NCBI GenBank assembly: GCA_900618425.1
Contig: UZAN01039678.1
Span: 65,345-113,053 of the forward strand
DNA: 47,709 bases
Origin: Echinostoma caproni
Lineage: Eukaryota > Platyhelminthes > Trematoda > Plagiorchiida > Echinostomatidae
Direction of reading: 5' to 3'
The notes beneath the pieces were generated by a model that made no database searches, had not been told where the DNA came from, and saw only the letters and a program-made list of their open reading frames with translations. The position numbers and the translations under genes are program-made. Below are positions 22,301 to 37,300 of this stretch, piece after piece; positions within the stretch are counted from its first letter, which is position 1; every line of letters starts with the position of its first letter.

Positions 22301-25300
22301 CCTATTGGATCATTGTTAATTGTGCCAGCTTAGAACCCTAAATTTTTCGCACTTTGTCGCCCTTGAAGTTAGTTAATTGAATTCAGCAGACGAAATAACC
22401 CAAAGAAAACTCTTCTACCTTTTTCAACTTCATTCAACAGCTCTCCATCTGTGTCGTCCAATATTGTCTCACAACCAACGAAAATGCTACTAGAGCAAAT
22501 TGAATTCTTCGAAACCGTTTTCGTTTACTTTCCTTTGGTTTCAATTGCTTCCCTGGTTCAGGTCAATGGTTTTATTCAGCTTTCCCCTTCTTGTTCATCA
22601 CAGTTTTAACTTGTAAGGCAAGTCATTTTAGCATATTTCAATTGATGCTTATTTACTCCCGAATCTACCGCTTTTTATATGTTGGGTGATTGCCGTAACT
22701 ACTCTGTAACACACAATAACAAAATGGTCTGATCTTTGCTGAAAATGTGATGAGATAATAAGGGCCGGCTAAAAAGCCGGGTTAGTTTTTAGAACGTCTC
22801 TTATATTTCAGATTAAATTGTGATGGGCAGGTTTACCTAATTTGCAAGACTTTTCTGTTCAGTGACCGCCCCAGGGTCTATTTTAATTTTCGACTATCTC
22901 TTATTGGAACCTCTTTGGAGAGCATTTAGTAGAGGAGGATGTTTGCAAGTTTTGGATACATATACTGTGCATGTTCATTCATACTGCAATTTTAAACATG
23001 AAAACTTACGTGATAGTTCCTCGACATCTTTATTCGCGGATAACACATCAGGATTTGCTTGGCGGTCTACGAATAAAAAAATGAATGCAGAATCACAAAC
23101 GTTGAGCTGTTTCACCCAGTCTTGAATTTTATCATGCAAGGATAACTGGATAAGTAATTACTCTGTTGAGAACAATCAGTGCCACGGAACATGTTTCGGC
23201 AAAATAGCTTCAGTAAAATTTTCTAAATTAATCTGAATACCAGGGAGTTAAGTACAAAGTCCAAAAGCAGCAGAGTTTCTAGCTTTTCCCGATCCTGATC
23301 AATTTCACGCGATTACTGAGAGGGAGATATGCGTCATTTGAAGATATGACCGAATTTGAATTAACCCCTAGCTTTTCTGTGATTTAGGACGGCTCTCAGT
23401 GTTTACTGTAAACTATTCACGGTTTATTTGCATGGCTTGATCTTTTCGATCTGGTCATTATCATTGAATGAGAAAATTTGCAGGGAAGGTTTGGGTCTGA
23501 TTTTTGATCTGTTCTATACACCGGGATTTGTTAGTAATCAAACCGACTCCCTGCATTTTACGCACATTTGTTTAACTACTTTCGTCCGTCATGCAAATTC
23601 AACCAGAGTCAACTCACCTCTGCATGGTGGATGAAGCAACATACGTTGAAATGATTCACACCGATAGCTGGAACTTTTATGCTCGGCAGTCCCCGTGTGA
23701 TAGAAACTCAGGTTGCTCGTATCACAGCGACATTGCGTGACTATGCTCTGTAGCCACACTTGACGATAAGCGTTAAGGCATAACGTTGAATTCTCCTGGC
23801 ACACTTTCGACTGCGGATGGCATTGATTAATTAGGAACGAGAGAGCGGTACTGTAAGGTGAAAGAAAGATACGAAACACGCAATGGGGATGAGAGCATAA
23901 CAAAAATAATGATAGCTCTCGATTTGAGGCATTTAGCAAATGATTTATGTGCCTAACTTTCTGTCCGATCTTGTCACTGATGCACCGCGAATTACCAGAT
24001 GTCACTACTCATTCTCAACTCCACCCCGACCCCTTTCCTCTGATTCCATACTGCCAGTTGTTTATACGTTTCTCGATTGTGATTCATCTCTCCATGCCTC
24101 TCAAAACATAAGAGGACATCATTAGGTTGAGGTAGCGTTTGGTTTTTTGTCTCTAACAGGGTCGGTGCGCCATATGGAACACCTGCCCCATATTAATCAC
24201 AGTCAACAACAATGAATTTTTCACTTTATTACCGATCCAAATTCTTTAAAGTGAGAAATGCATCGCTATTCACTAAACACAATCATTCTCAGTTTTAAAA
24301 AACCTCATTTAGACAAGCGCACAATTGTCAAACTATGACTGCTTGAATAGAAGATGCTCGTTCGTCTGTACGAATGTGAATACGTGGGACAATAAAATTT
24401 GGTTCTCTGCATGTGCTGCTTGAAGACCCACGTGTAAAGTAAATCATCCTCCTGGGTTTCGAACAAAGAATATTTCTGTTTATATAAAGTATAGACGTTG
24501 CAGCCTAAAATAAATCTTTGTCACTTTGTGCTCCATACTTTAAAATCCACACAGGTTCACATCGTGTTTGTGCCAACAACTGTTCCTTCCAAGCTTATAA
24601 TTCACAAACCTTCAGGGGGTAATCAATCACTTGATTTATCTGTTTATGCATAGTCGGGGATTAGAGAAGCACCAGTTGTAAAGTATTTCTTTTGATTTTC
24701 AAGTTGTGCCCTTATTGAATGGATACGCAAACATCGTACTTGAAGAATATATAAACAAAGAACTATCCAATGCGTTCAGAATTTGCATAGTTGTGATGGT
24801 TTCAAAAATACATTTCTTGTTTAAAACAATCGAACATTTGTGAAAAATCATCAGAAAAACCATTCAATATATTGCATTATATGTTTGATTGTTGGACGAT
24901 GCGGGTGAAATTATTCAACTGACTGGAATCCACTTGTGTAACGTTTGTAGGGAAACGCTTGTAGTTAGCCTTTTAAAAGTGAACGTATCTTATTGCAAAG
25001 GAAAGAATACGTAAGATTTATGGTTAGAAATTTGGATATTTTTGAATGACATTTCTTCTTCCGTCAGTATCATGTTTTTTTATATTTAGAAGAGGTATCG
25101 ACTGCGGACTGCGAATCTAACGAAGCGTATGGCATTTGGAGTTGATTTTGCAGACATATAACGTCAGACATTGATCTTTTCACCCATTTGACGGGTTAAT
25201 AGGGACACGTGTTCAGCAGTGAATGGATGGTTAGTTTCTGAAAGCACCAAAATAAATAGCATTGCAAGAAGAGACAGAATTCTCATTATTGATAGTCCCG

Positions 25301-28300
25301 AGTATAACTTTGGCATTACACAACAGCAATAGCTGTTTGGCTTTGGAAGAATAGGTTTCCAAAAGCTACGGGTAAGTTTTGGAAGTATTTGAAAGTAGTT
25401 TATTTGAAATTAAGAAGCAAATTACAGTGAGCATTAAACAGTGATAAGTACTCAAACGAGTTCGATACCTGTAATGTGGGTAGATGCCATCCCAATAAAA
25501 ATAGTCTATCACAGCTTATACACTCTTTGCAGCAGAAGTTTTTGTTAATATTAACGAACTACTTACTACTGGTAAGGTGAATAAACAAAACAATATAAGT
25601 AGCTTGAATTATTAATGCGCTGACTAACATTATTAAACTACATATAACAAATAAATGTTTTACTGAAACAAATGAATTCCCAGTGCTGTTAAAACATAGT
25701 AAGTTTGCTAACACGGTATACAGTTGGAGCCTATATCACGAACAATCGATCACTTATTACACCATAGGTTATGCAAATTCATCAACATGGCCATCGAGTA
25801 CGTTTTGTAACGAATAAATAACAAAAATGTCTCTGTGTTCTCCAATTTCAAAGGATTTCGACTGAGAATAAATTGTATTCTGGTGTGCATTATTCTGAAC
25901 AAAAATAGATATTATTGGCCTCTGCAAGAAGTCTAAAAGTGTTGTACATCCTAATGAACCGTAATGACGCGGTTGATACAAACCAACTCAAGCATGACAT
26001 AAAAGAATGACGCACAACCGTGCATACGTACGGGTACAGCCAGCAGGCGTATGTATACCAGCTATACGTTGATTTATTGTGAACGATTTGCTAAACATTT
26101 TTCTCAAGTAGCCACCTCGGTACCTTGAACGACTGTAACATTACGGATTCGGAGAAACGGCTTGGAACTCCGACGATCATCCTTGAAAAAGTCTAAACAA
26201 TAATAACTTTACTCACCCGTGAACAAAATTTAACAGAAATACCTAATCATGTGCAGCAGTTCAATGTTGCTCAGTAACAACTATTTCACAACTGGGAATA
26301 ATATCATCATCCTGTGAGGCGCTAGCTTTTTAATTCAATGATGACTAGACCACATACGAACTGATCATACTATTACTGAGGTTGACTACATTTTAGTTAC
26401 TTCAATGTGAAACGATGAAAATGATTTTGTATCAATTTCACGACCACTTGAACTCTACCTCACCCTTAGAGCTTATTGAAAAGTCTTTCCTTTTGCTTGG
26501 TTTTGAGGGAAATTCCAGAATAAGCTTGAGGTTCCAGAATTTAAAAGCTTTCTTTGATTTCTCACTGCTAATGTCTCAATGAAAAATGACAAAATAGTGT
26601 CTCGTGAATGAGCCACGCTATTGAACCTTGTAGTTGTGTGACATTTTTGCCTCAAAGATGTACACAGCAACTCTCATAAGAATCGGGAAAATGTATATTT
26701 TATTGGTATTCGGCTAATAAAAGATACATACACGCATATTAGTAAAGATATCTTTTGTCTGATGTGCTGCACCATCATACTCAATTCCGCGACTGATGCT
26801 GGAGCTACTGCGGGTTGACAGATAGTGTTTGCAACCGCCACGGTTTGGCCACAATTCAGATCGTGCAGCTTTTCGTAATCAATGGTGGGTCAAGTTAGGG
26901 GCTTAATAGGACTCGCCTGTATTTGCGCAGTGCACTTGTCGCCTCAAATGTGATACATTAGGAACACAATGGAATTTTTCCCGTGATTTCTCAGTCATTT
27001 CTGTGGTACATTTTGGGAATGAATTTGTCGGTGCTGTGGTACATTATACGTAACTTCGATCAACCTCAAAATGTATCTCGATACAAAGCGCGTCCAAGCA
27101 TGCAATTAATCTCAAAGAAACCAATTCAGTCATTTACGAAGTCTCATGTTTCACGTGATGACGAGTTGTCCTATTCCATTATAAGATACTGGCAGACGAG
27201 GATTTTGTTTGAAAGTTGTTTTGGGTTAAGTGCACAAGCTGCGGAAACTCCAAAGAAGAGTTTCTGTCCCACGTTTTAGAGAGTTCCTATCGAAGCATCG
27301 TAAAACTGATTCAGTAGATGTGTAAACTGTGCGTTTACACCAACTTATTTCAATGCTTAATGGCTTCTACATTTAGACGGAAGAAATTTCATTGTGTCAA
27401 AACAGCATTTGCAGGAGAAGAATCAAGTTACAAAGAAAGTGAAATGGTGTCCAGCGCACAATCCCAACAGGGAAAAATGTCTGTACAATAGGAAACGTGT
27501 GTGGCAGTTTGATTGATAACAAATAAGAAAGAATATAATACATATACACACGAGGAAAACTAAATCTTTTAGCGCGGTACACCAGTCAACTGATTCTGTC
27601 GGCATTTCCAAAGCAAACGGAGAGGTGGTGGGTTCTCTGTTTGATGTGGAACTCCTATATACAAACCAACACACTCGTATGTCTTATTTCACAAACTGTT
27701 GACTAGTGTAAACACAGAAGACAAATAGAGAAGCAACGCACTTGCAGTTTTTGTCCTCTTGGCAACGTTGTAAAACGTCGTTACATGATCGTAAATCGCT
27801 CGGATCAGTGATTGCACATTCCGGTTTGAAAAGGTTCATTTGTTGTTTGCACTCCAGATCCGGGTTGCGACAGAAACAACCGAGGGCCTGATTTGTCAGA
27901 TCCGGGAGAACAACGCTGTAGAAGCCGCGCAGACTCTCCGTGCAAGCGGTGGGCAACTGACATCCATTTCGCACGAAGCAAAGTCGTGCCAAACGAAAGT
28001 AGTGAAGTAAACAGGTCGGATCCAGTACACACGTGCGATACACATCGTAGCAGTTCACCTGGAAATCTGCGACAAGGAATTGAAAGTTGGGTTAGTGCCG
28101 GGGGGAGGGTAAGTCAGATAATACATTTTTAACGTGTTTTCCGTGTATTTTATCTGCTTGCTTGCTCAAGGGGACGGGAGAGTCCCGTGCATTTCGTTAG
28201 ACCAAAATTCATGCACAAATTCGGGTAGAGAAGAAACAATCCAACACGAGGCACGGACTATGAAGAAGGTAAACAAATTCAAAGCTTCCCATGTGGATAC

Positions 28301-31300
28301 AAACCAAGGGTTTGAAATATTCGGAAACTACAAACAGAACAAAATTATTCTCCCCAGACCAACCTACAGGCCATCCAAAGTGGATTCTGATATTTATAAC
28401 ATTTAATTCAGATCATAAAAAGTACACCATAAGATTAGTTGTAACTATTAGCACCAATATTTCATTAATTTCATCGTAATACTGATTTTTGAAAACATTT
28501 TATAAAGCCGTACATATGAAACTTCAACAGACGCACGTTTGTTCATTGTGATGCCCGCTTTATGAGTTTTTGATTGATCGTTTTGTTTGTAGTTGAATAA
28601 TTGATTGATCAATTCTTGGCTCGGTTGACAAACACCGAAATCGTTGAAAAACTTCACTCATTGGCTTACCACTTGTTCTGTATCACTTATTCAGTGTCTT
28701 GTCAGTAGGAGGACTACATAATTCACAGAACTTCCGCCCTTTCCCAAAATGTTCTAAGTTTTCAACGTGTAATTGTAATGTATATACTTCTGATTACCGA
28801 CAAAGAGCATTGAATAGCTAGTTCGACTTGCTTGGCGCGTTTCAGCAGTGCGTACGTTTCGTGTCCGTTTTAGGACTCGAACTGCGGACCTTCGGTTTGG
28901 GACTTCCAACCCTTACCGCCTAGCTATGTGGCCGACCATCATCATCTTGCGTGACTGGCTCAATCATTTGAGATAGAATTTGGTTTTTCACAGACACCAA
29001 TATCATCAGCATTGCTTGGTGTATGTAAACAACCGAATGGGCTAATCTAAACATTGACCGCCTGAATTAAAAGTTTTCTTTGTCTAAATTGCTTATTGCC
29101 TTATGCCCACGCTCAGCTCCCACCATCACTAATGTGTATGATAGGCACTACAGATCTTGTAAATGTTTTGAGGCAACAAACGTTTATTATTCGACATCAC
29201 AAGAACATCCATTTAATATCACAAAAACAATTGCAAAGGGAAGACTACATTTGACGTACCACGAGAACTCTTCTCTACAGTGAATGGGATTCTCTGATTC
29301 AACGGTTTGACAAGTGTTCTGTTGGGTTCCATATGTTCTATATACTCTGATGGTGATAGTGACGACTGTCCGGTATCTTTTGCTCGTTCAGGCGTTTGGA
29401 AATTGTGATCGGCTGTCAGAGATCTCTCGTGTAGTAAATCTACCGGGCTAGTATCGGTCAAGTGTGCTGAGTTCACATCTTAAATAGAAAAGAAAGCAAA
29501 ACAATATAAATAGTCCGTAAAAGTGAGCTTTATGGTTGACTTCTGTCTACGAAGATTATAAGGCAGACTTTGTGACTGACTAATTGCGAATAGCAAGTAT
29601 TTGTTTCATTATTGCTTTTTCAAACGCTAAATGCTAAAACATAAACAGGAGTTGTTGTAACGGATATTCTATTTTGCCGGGAACAAACAGACTAGATTTC
29701 AAGATCTCAATTTGGACAGCAGGTTTAGATGATTAGCTAAACGTCACATATTTTGTCCTCGGTTTGTTGATCTTCAGGCAGCAAATGGTTGTTCCTCCAA
29801 CATCAGGTTTTATCTTAGAAAATTCAAATGGAGTTATTTTATTGGAAAACAAGCACCAACAATTGACTTTTCATTCGCATCACGGTTTTTGGTAAAGTTC
29901 GCTCTCTTTACGTATTATTTCCATTTGTAATATGAAGGTACGTTTCATTAAATGAAGTTATCTGAGGCACCGGTGTACCTGTTCTAACAATACGACAATG
30001 GACTGGTTCAAACCCGTTCTTAAGTGAGGATATAGTTAATAATTTATAAATTGAATCACTTTTGTTCCAAAATGATCAAAATGATCCAAATGATCAGACA
30101 TTTATAAAATAAGAATCTTATTGCTCATCCAAGTATGTATGAATTTTGAGTATTTTCATTCCGTCCAGTATCCGGGATGATTCATCGTTTTCAAAAGGTT
30201 ATTTGATATTTCTAAGTCACCCCCTCTTTAAATCCAACCTTCCATTACGATAGGTATTTCGATTGAATTTTTCCACGAGTGATTTGTTCTTTCGCGTGAT
30301 CAAAAGCAAGCAAAGCAGTGTCCCCCAAGAGTAAATTGACGGTGAAATTTGGTTACTTCAAGTTCGTTTCTAGGTTTTCCCAAGATTAGTTCTGTGCATG
30401 AATTCCGTCAGGTCAGTGCTCGCCGTTGGGAACGATCTACTGATTTACTCACTTAGTAGCCTGTAAATGAAAAGTACCCACCCGACGGAGTGATCTTTCT
30501 CGTTCAATAAAACAAAATACTAAATAGTGCGTAGCTTTTTATTGACAAAATGATTCTTAACGGTATTTTGAAAGTTTGTACTCGTAGAGAGTTATAACTG
30601 GTTCTTTAACTAACACAAATTCGTCATTCAAACATCAGCCCCTAGCCCTGATGTCCTGTGTGCTGAACGGTTTCATGTTTGTGCGAGTTTCAATGAATGA
30701 GGCATGCTCAATACTTCGATATACCTTTGTACTCGACTTTAATTTACGATTTCAGAGTACGTGTGTTCTGTTTTTAGTACCAAAGTGTTTTATTATGTAT
30801 ACGTGGTTTAACGATGCAATTGTCCTGTCTGCAAAGAGTGCTTATCATATACAAAGGTAGATATTTGGGATGGCTGGTTGTTGATTTTGTCTTTTCCGTT
30901 TTGTATGTCCTATGAATAAACAAGTTGGTTTAAATAGCAAAACACTACCTGAGAAGTTTTTTGAGTTTATCAAACATAACTGGATAGTTTGACAATACAA
31001 TTCATTCCACTGACTCGCACTGAATCGAGTCACGTTTCTTGGTTCAACAAGTGAAAAAATTATTTTTACGCGGACGACAAGGCTTTGTCTGCACGTAATG
31101 TCTACGCGTTTAATTATCTGCTCGTTTGATGGCTATTTATCCTCCAACTGACGCAAATGAACCTTGTCTGAAAGCTAAAGTTATCGCCCCATCCTATCTG
31201 GCACAAGCGTTGAATGGAGTCATCCGGTTTATCGTAAAAAAGCCGGGAATATTGCAAAACTTGAAAACTCGAAGAAAACACGTTACCAGTTCTGTGTGTT

Positions 31301-34300
31301 ACGCATGGACATTTATTGTATCGAACAGATCACAATAATAATTGGAGATGTTCGTTACCATAAAAAAATGCATAATGATTCTTTGAGCCCAATGAGATGA
31401 GAGCTAAATACCCAGAGGGTATTCCGGTTACGACAAATCTACCTATTCTTGCAGTGACACTGTGATCTTCAGCATCTTTGGTAAACACGTGGTCCGAAAG
31501 GGGAAAGATGAATGCTGGTCTTTTGCATCACATAACATGATTACTGCGGTACATACTCTGTGGCAATGAACCAACAAATGTGAACATTATCTCATGTGCA
31601 TTTAAGTGTCATTGTTTGCTACCGAATCCGTGTAACTTCCATCGTTTTGTGTGGTTATATATCAAAATTGGATGCATAACTTGCATCGAACCGTCATTTT
31701 AGATTTCGGTAAATTATAGAACAAAACAGGATAAAGTCAACAACTGAGTGTTTGAAATGGCTAAATATTTGAAATATTGATTGAGCAATAAGAAAATACT
31801 ATTCCTTACATTATTGTATATGAGACTGATTCATTATATTTTTATGCCGGTGGAGTATTAGCCTTATTTTTTCCATTTTCGGAAACTACAAATTGGAAAC
31901 TAGTCATTGCTGTCATATTGAAAATCTGAGTAATTCTTTGGGTGCATACACGCAGGAGCACTTTATACAAAAGAAATGACCTATAGCATTAGCGTTAGCT
32001 TAGCGTTGCGACATTTAAATACCTAAAGGGGACCACAAATATGATCTAATCATGAATAATTAACATTTAACCATTGCCTGTGTTCGACATGTTCAATGGA
32101 GTGTGTAAAAACAAACTGTTCCAGATACTAGAAACCATCACTTTCCCGGGGTACTGTTTGGGGTCGAAAAACAACTTACCAACGCATTTATTTCGCAAAA
32201 TTCGAATTTCGTAGTCCAAACACCGTTGCCTTCGATTCGAATTTTCCTCTGAGTCACAAGTGCAACTTTTTGTAGCTCCATGGGATTGAAATTCTTTGTA
32301 AGCCTGATTGCATTGGAATCTTTGATTCGGTCCGGAAAGAACAAACAGAACATTCAGTATTTTTTTGCAAGTACACTAAATAAACTGAATAGTAATCTGC
32401 AAAACCCCATTTAGAGACAGACAAATACAAGTAGTTCTGTTGCATCTGAGTGTTTTTCTACAACAGAACCGCGACAAACCCAGTCACAAAGAGATCGTTT
32501 TAAAATCAATGTTGTTAAGTATTTTTCTGGAGGAGGGACTGGATACATGTACTTCAGATATCTGTGAATGATCGAAAAACGTGCTTCTTCTTGTGTTGCA
32601 CAGTGTACCGTGATATTGCTGGTAGACTCAGAATATAATAAAACAAACTTTTCTATTTGTAGTGAATTCTTGAACTTAACCACTGCTCAGTGAACCTAAT
32701 CAATCCCAGTTAATTCCATTTTACTATCAACTATTTTCAATCGAGCTTCTTTAGGTGCACAGATGAATATTCAAGAAGGGATTTAATCACACTAAAAGTA
32801 AAATTTCCTACCATGCATTTAAAGCAAACCTTATATGAGGGCGGGGTGCGAAAACGCTAGAAGTGTAAAATGGTGGACAAACGAACGGCATCAGAAGGCA
32901 AGTTTTGCACAAGTATTTAACTAATTGTTTTGACGAACATTCTCAATATAAACTGAGCCATAGGTTTGGGATATACCAACGCACCATATTGTATGACTTG
33001 ATTAAGCTGTTTGCATATTCAGTGATCACTTTACCTTAGCCAACTGGAAATGTTTATATTTTGTCCAAATCCACAAAAGAATGCATTACGGAACCGTGAA
33101 GACCTTAAACCAGTTGGGAACATAATTTACAACTGTTTTTTAGCAACAAAAGTTTGAGGATACAATTGGGAATAAGAGCTATGCCGGAGTGGAACAACTG
33201 GTAAAACTTGGACGTTTATTTCAACCTCCGTATCGTTTATACAGATTGTGGTTTCAACTCAGCTTGGATCAAACTTTATACTCAACAAATATATTTTTCG
33301 TTTTGATGGGATCAGTTTTTGGTGAATTCTTTTCCAGATCATCTTATTAACGTTGGTTTAATACATTCTGTGTATGGGGTGCTGTGAACTCATTTTGGAA
33401 TTTCCGCGAGCTTGCACATGATAAATTACAACTGAGAGTTGCATCGACCACCGTCCCTCACATCCAACATACCTCAGCTTTTCACATGACCTGGGAGAGC
33501 ACAACGCCCGAAATCTATTAAGCGCCTTGGCACAGGGCAAATGACTAGTGCATTTCTCCAATAAATCCAAACAACTCCGTTCACGCGGTTTGGTGTCTCT
33601 CCGTGGTTCCTGGGTTGTATTCACCGGGGTCAAATTGGAATCTGTATCTTCTAATTTAGACGTGTTCGAGCGACGATTGACCAAGAACACTTGTTGGTTG
33701 TTGGAAACGTTGTTTGGAGTATTTGTTCTTTCGTTTGTCATATTTTGCGCAGTTTGTGCATAAAGTAGTGAGCTGGATTCTGTGGAGATAAAAAATCAAT
33801 AAGTTACTACTGTATTAATCCAGTTTGCATGAATCAAGTATCGCATTTTAAAGTGACAAAACAAATTTTAATATAAACTGATAGATCAGGTATTGAGTAT
33901 TTTGCATAACTGAGGTTGGTGCTCCACTTAGTGAAACGAGTGAACTTAATCTCTCTATAATTAAATATAAGCATAAAGCACGGTACCAGAATGCTAAGTT
34001 ATAGTACTTTAAATCGTGAAAACTATGACCTATAATCTTTCAGAGAACAAAGAAAAATGTTTGAGAAATTTGGATCCGTATAAAGCACTTTTGTCACCCA
34101 CACTGAGAAGTAGGATAGGGTTCATTTGAGCTGATTTCATCCATTCCCATGACCATCAAACATTGACTCACCTTCATCCTTTCGTTTTGGCAAATTGACT
34201 GTTGCCGAATCGGGATCCCACCTGTCCGGACCTCCCGCGTTTGGTCTTTGCCCGTTCAAATTTGGTTCGGTGTTTGGGCTTTGAAACCGTTTCTGTTCCA

Positions 34301-37300
34301 CCAGCGGAAAGTCCTGCCACGTTTCCGATTCCTCTCGAAATAGCAATGGCGGTTCTTGCATACACGGATGACTATTCAAATTTCGTCTCAGTAGGTTACA
34401 CTTGGACAAATCATCGATCGAACGACTGGGTTTCGCGTCGCAAGTGCAATGTCGCAATCCCAAACGACCATCATTCACGGTTCGCAAGGCAGATCGACAT
34501 TCTCGCACCACCTGCTTGTTACAGCCTAAAAGGCTGCGTTCTAAGCAATGGTTAGGGGTGGGGGGCAGCGGAGAAAAAACAAAAACAAGCATGTACTTCG
34601 ATCACTGACAATTAAACAAGCTGTCAAAATGGGAAGTTTCATGGCTTGTTTTTCATTACTTAATTATTCCCACTTACGAACAAAACTGGCTGTGGTGTGT
34701 TTGCAAGCAACCTGACTTGTCGATTTGTGTCGCATACTGCAACCATGTTCATAGACAGCGCACTTGTCGAGAATAAATACACTCATTATGGAAAATGAAG
34801 AAACCCATTTATTCTTGATGCAATCATTCTTTACCTTTTCATATGCACCCAATCTGTTTTAACTTGGTTTTTCCCAAGGCGCATGCTTAATCTGTTCACT
34901 TCTAAGTCCCCTCATATCTCACAATGTCAGATTGTCCTTAGGGCGTGCACTAATGCTTTCACAAACTTAATGAATATCCAGTTTATCATTAGCCTGTCAA
35001 ACTATCTAGCCAGCACGGTAAGCTCTCAAAGCGATCGTTTGTTTTTTCCCATATATTAGTTACCGTGGCAAACTGTAGTGCTCTTTTAAAATACAACAAT
35101 TGAATTTAATCACTGAACCTCTTATCAGGGACACAGCGAAAGGTATCCACTTCACATGTTGCATGAATACCTCTAATGTCCTTGTCGAAAAGAATGGACG
35201 AATTATGTTTATTTGTGTGAATTATCTGTGGTACTTTCGGATCTTTTTTCAGAAAATTATACCACTTTTTTAATCTTCCTTCTTTGTATGAAAATAGTAA
35301 ACTCAATTCAGTGTGATTTATCAATGATCGAATATTGAAATTTTGCATCAAACCCCAGAAATTTTATCGTTCATCATAGAACCATTTGTACTTTCATCAA
35401 AACCTCCAAGTCCCCGTTGTGTTGTGACGTTTGTAACTGCTATGTATACTTTACACAGTTTATTTGAACTAAAGAGCTATTTCTGGCTTCATTGAATGAA
35501 ATTATCAAACTTCCAGGTGTGATCTTGGGGATATTATGTCTATAGAACAACTTAATATTTACGATGGTGTTCATTGAGCGTTTTAAACTTGATATGGCTT
35601 GCAAATATAAGCATCATTCACAACACATAATCACCATATGTAACCTGGAGAATTATATCATGCTACTTTGTTTTCACCCGAGAGCAAAAGTCAATAACGA
35701 TGCTATATTATAAGGACACCTTTGGTATCTCCTTCATTCAGTTTCATTCAGAGGACTGGGTCTTATTATTAGGAGATTGGTAAACGTCTGTATCTCTGGT
35801 TAGATCTAAACGATCCTGTGGTGATCTGAACATTTTGGCATCGATTTAGATTCTTTAAACCTGATAGTTTTTTTTATTTAATGTGTCCTTCAGAAATATA
35901 TTTCGGAATTCCCAAATAAGAACGCCAGCGGCATGTTATACAAATCGATCGCTCACTCAATCAGCAAAAGCAAAATATTATAGATTTTCTGAATATCGTT
36001 GCTTGTAGATCGACGATAAATTATGCATAACTTCGTTCGGCTTTGAGAATGTATTTATTTGTGAAACCGTTATTTTTTCTTCAAACAAAGAAGTTTTTTA
36101 CCATTTATTCTTATTGAGCAAAAGAACAAATAACAAGAACACGTATGTCATTGTCTTGAATATACATAGAAATTTTCTATCATACGAACCATCCTTCTTG
36201 TCTGTATAAGTTTCCCCTAGAATGAATAGGATTTTTCGATATACGCAGAATGTTGTATATGAAAACTGTTATTTACAGTCAATTACATATTTGTTGCGCG
36301 TTCAGCATGCTTTTCGTATTCATCTATGTTTGGATTAAAAGAGTGAGAGCAGCCGAGTGGTAAAGGTCATCAATGTATCACCACAATGAACAAGGGTTCG
36401 GATCCTATTACCCCCGCCTAATTTTCCCCTTTCTCTATGTTATGCATGGCAGCCATTTGATTGACAGCTCTGACTCTTCCTTGCAATTTTATCATTGTTT
36501 ATTCAGTGAAAGGAAACAAAACGAAAACAAAACCTGATGTNCCTGATGTTTTAAGACCAACTTAAAGCGATTATCGCCACGAAGAATGTTTTTCATCAAA
36601 ACATATCATGATTGAACAAATTGAAGATATTAACGTGAACGTGGAAAATTTTCAGACATATTTTCAATTTCAATAGAGGAACTAAAGTGAACATATCTGC
36701 AGATTTCAGTTTCCCGTTTTTCATTTTTTATTCATGAGACTATGAGAAAATTGACAGTGGGAGAATGTACGCGGACAATATTGAGTTGTCAAATTGCACT
36801 TGGTTCCATCTGGTTTTAGTTAGTCCACGGCACCAAGATCAAGGTATTTGTCCTCCACCGCAGAATGTTTGGCAATACATTCTTAGGAACCCATCTGATA
36901 TTCAAACTGAAGGTTGTTAAATGTAGCCGCATTTTTGATCATTGATTAGTACCCTGGTCTTAATACTGAAAAGAGTCAGTCTACTCCGTTTCCATATCTC
37001 GACGTTCCTGAACTGGTTGCAGTATTTTGTATGCATTGGGGAACGTGTTTGTTCTGGAGTAAATGTGAGGTAAATGAAAACAGAGGAAGCTAGGAATACG
37101 AGTAGGTGTGAGCGTGAGTGAAACAGATAGACAATGGAAAGAAAACCAGAGACTATTATATCAGTTTGCTTCAACACACCGGTTTTTCAAGATGAACAAT
37201 GCTACCACTTGTATGTTGGGATCTCACAACCTTTAATGGCGTGTATTCAGTCTCTGTTTCTATCACAGCCCGTGGTCATCCGAAGTAATCTGGTGTAAAC

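Noticed and set aside
27893..28132. 79-codon plus-strand frame
   Set aside because: It is the antisense shadow of receptor exon 6.
34202..34555. 117-codon plus-strand frame
   Set aside because: It is the antisense shadow of receptor exon 2.
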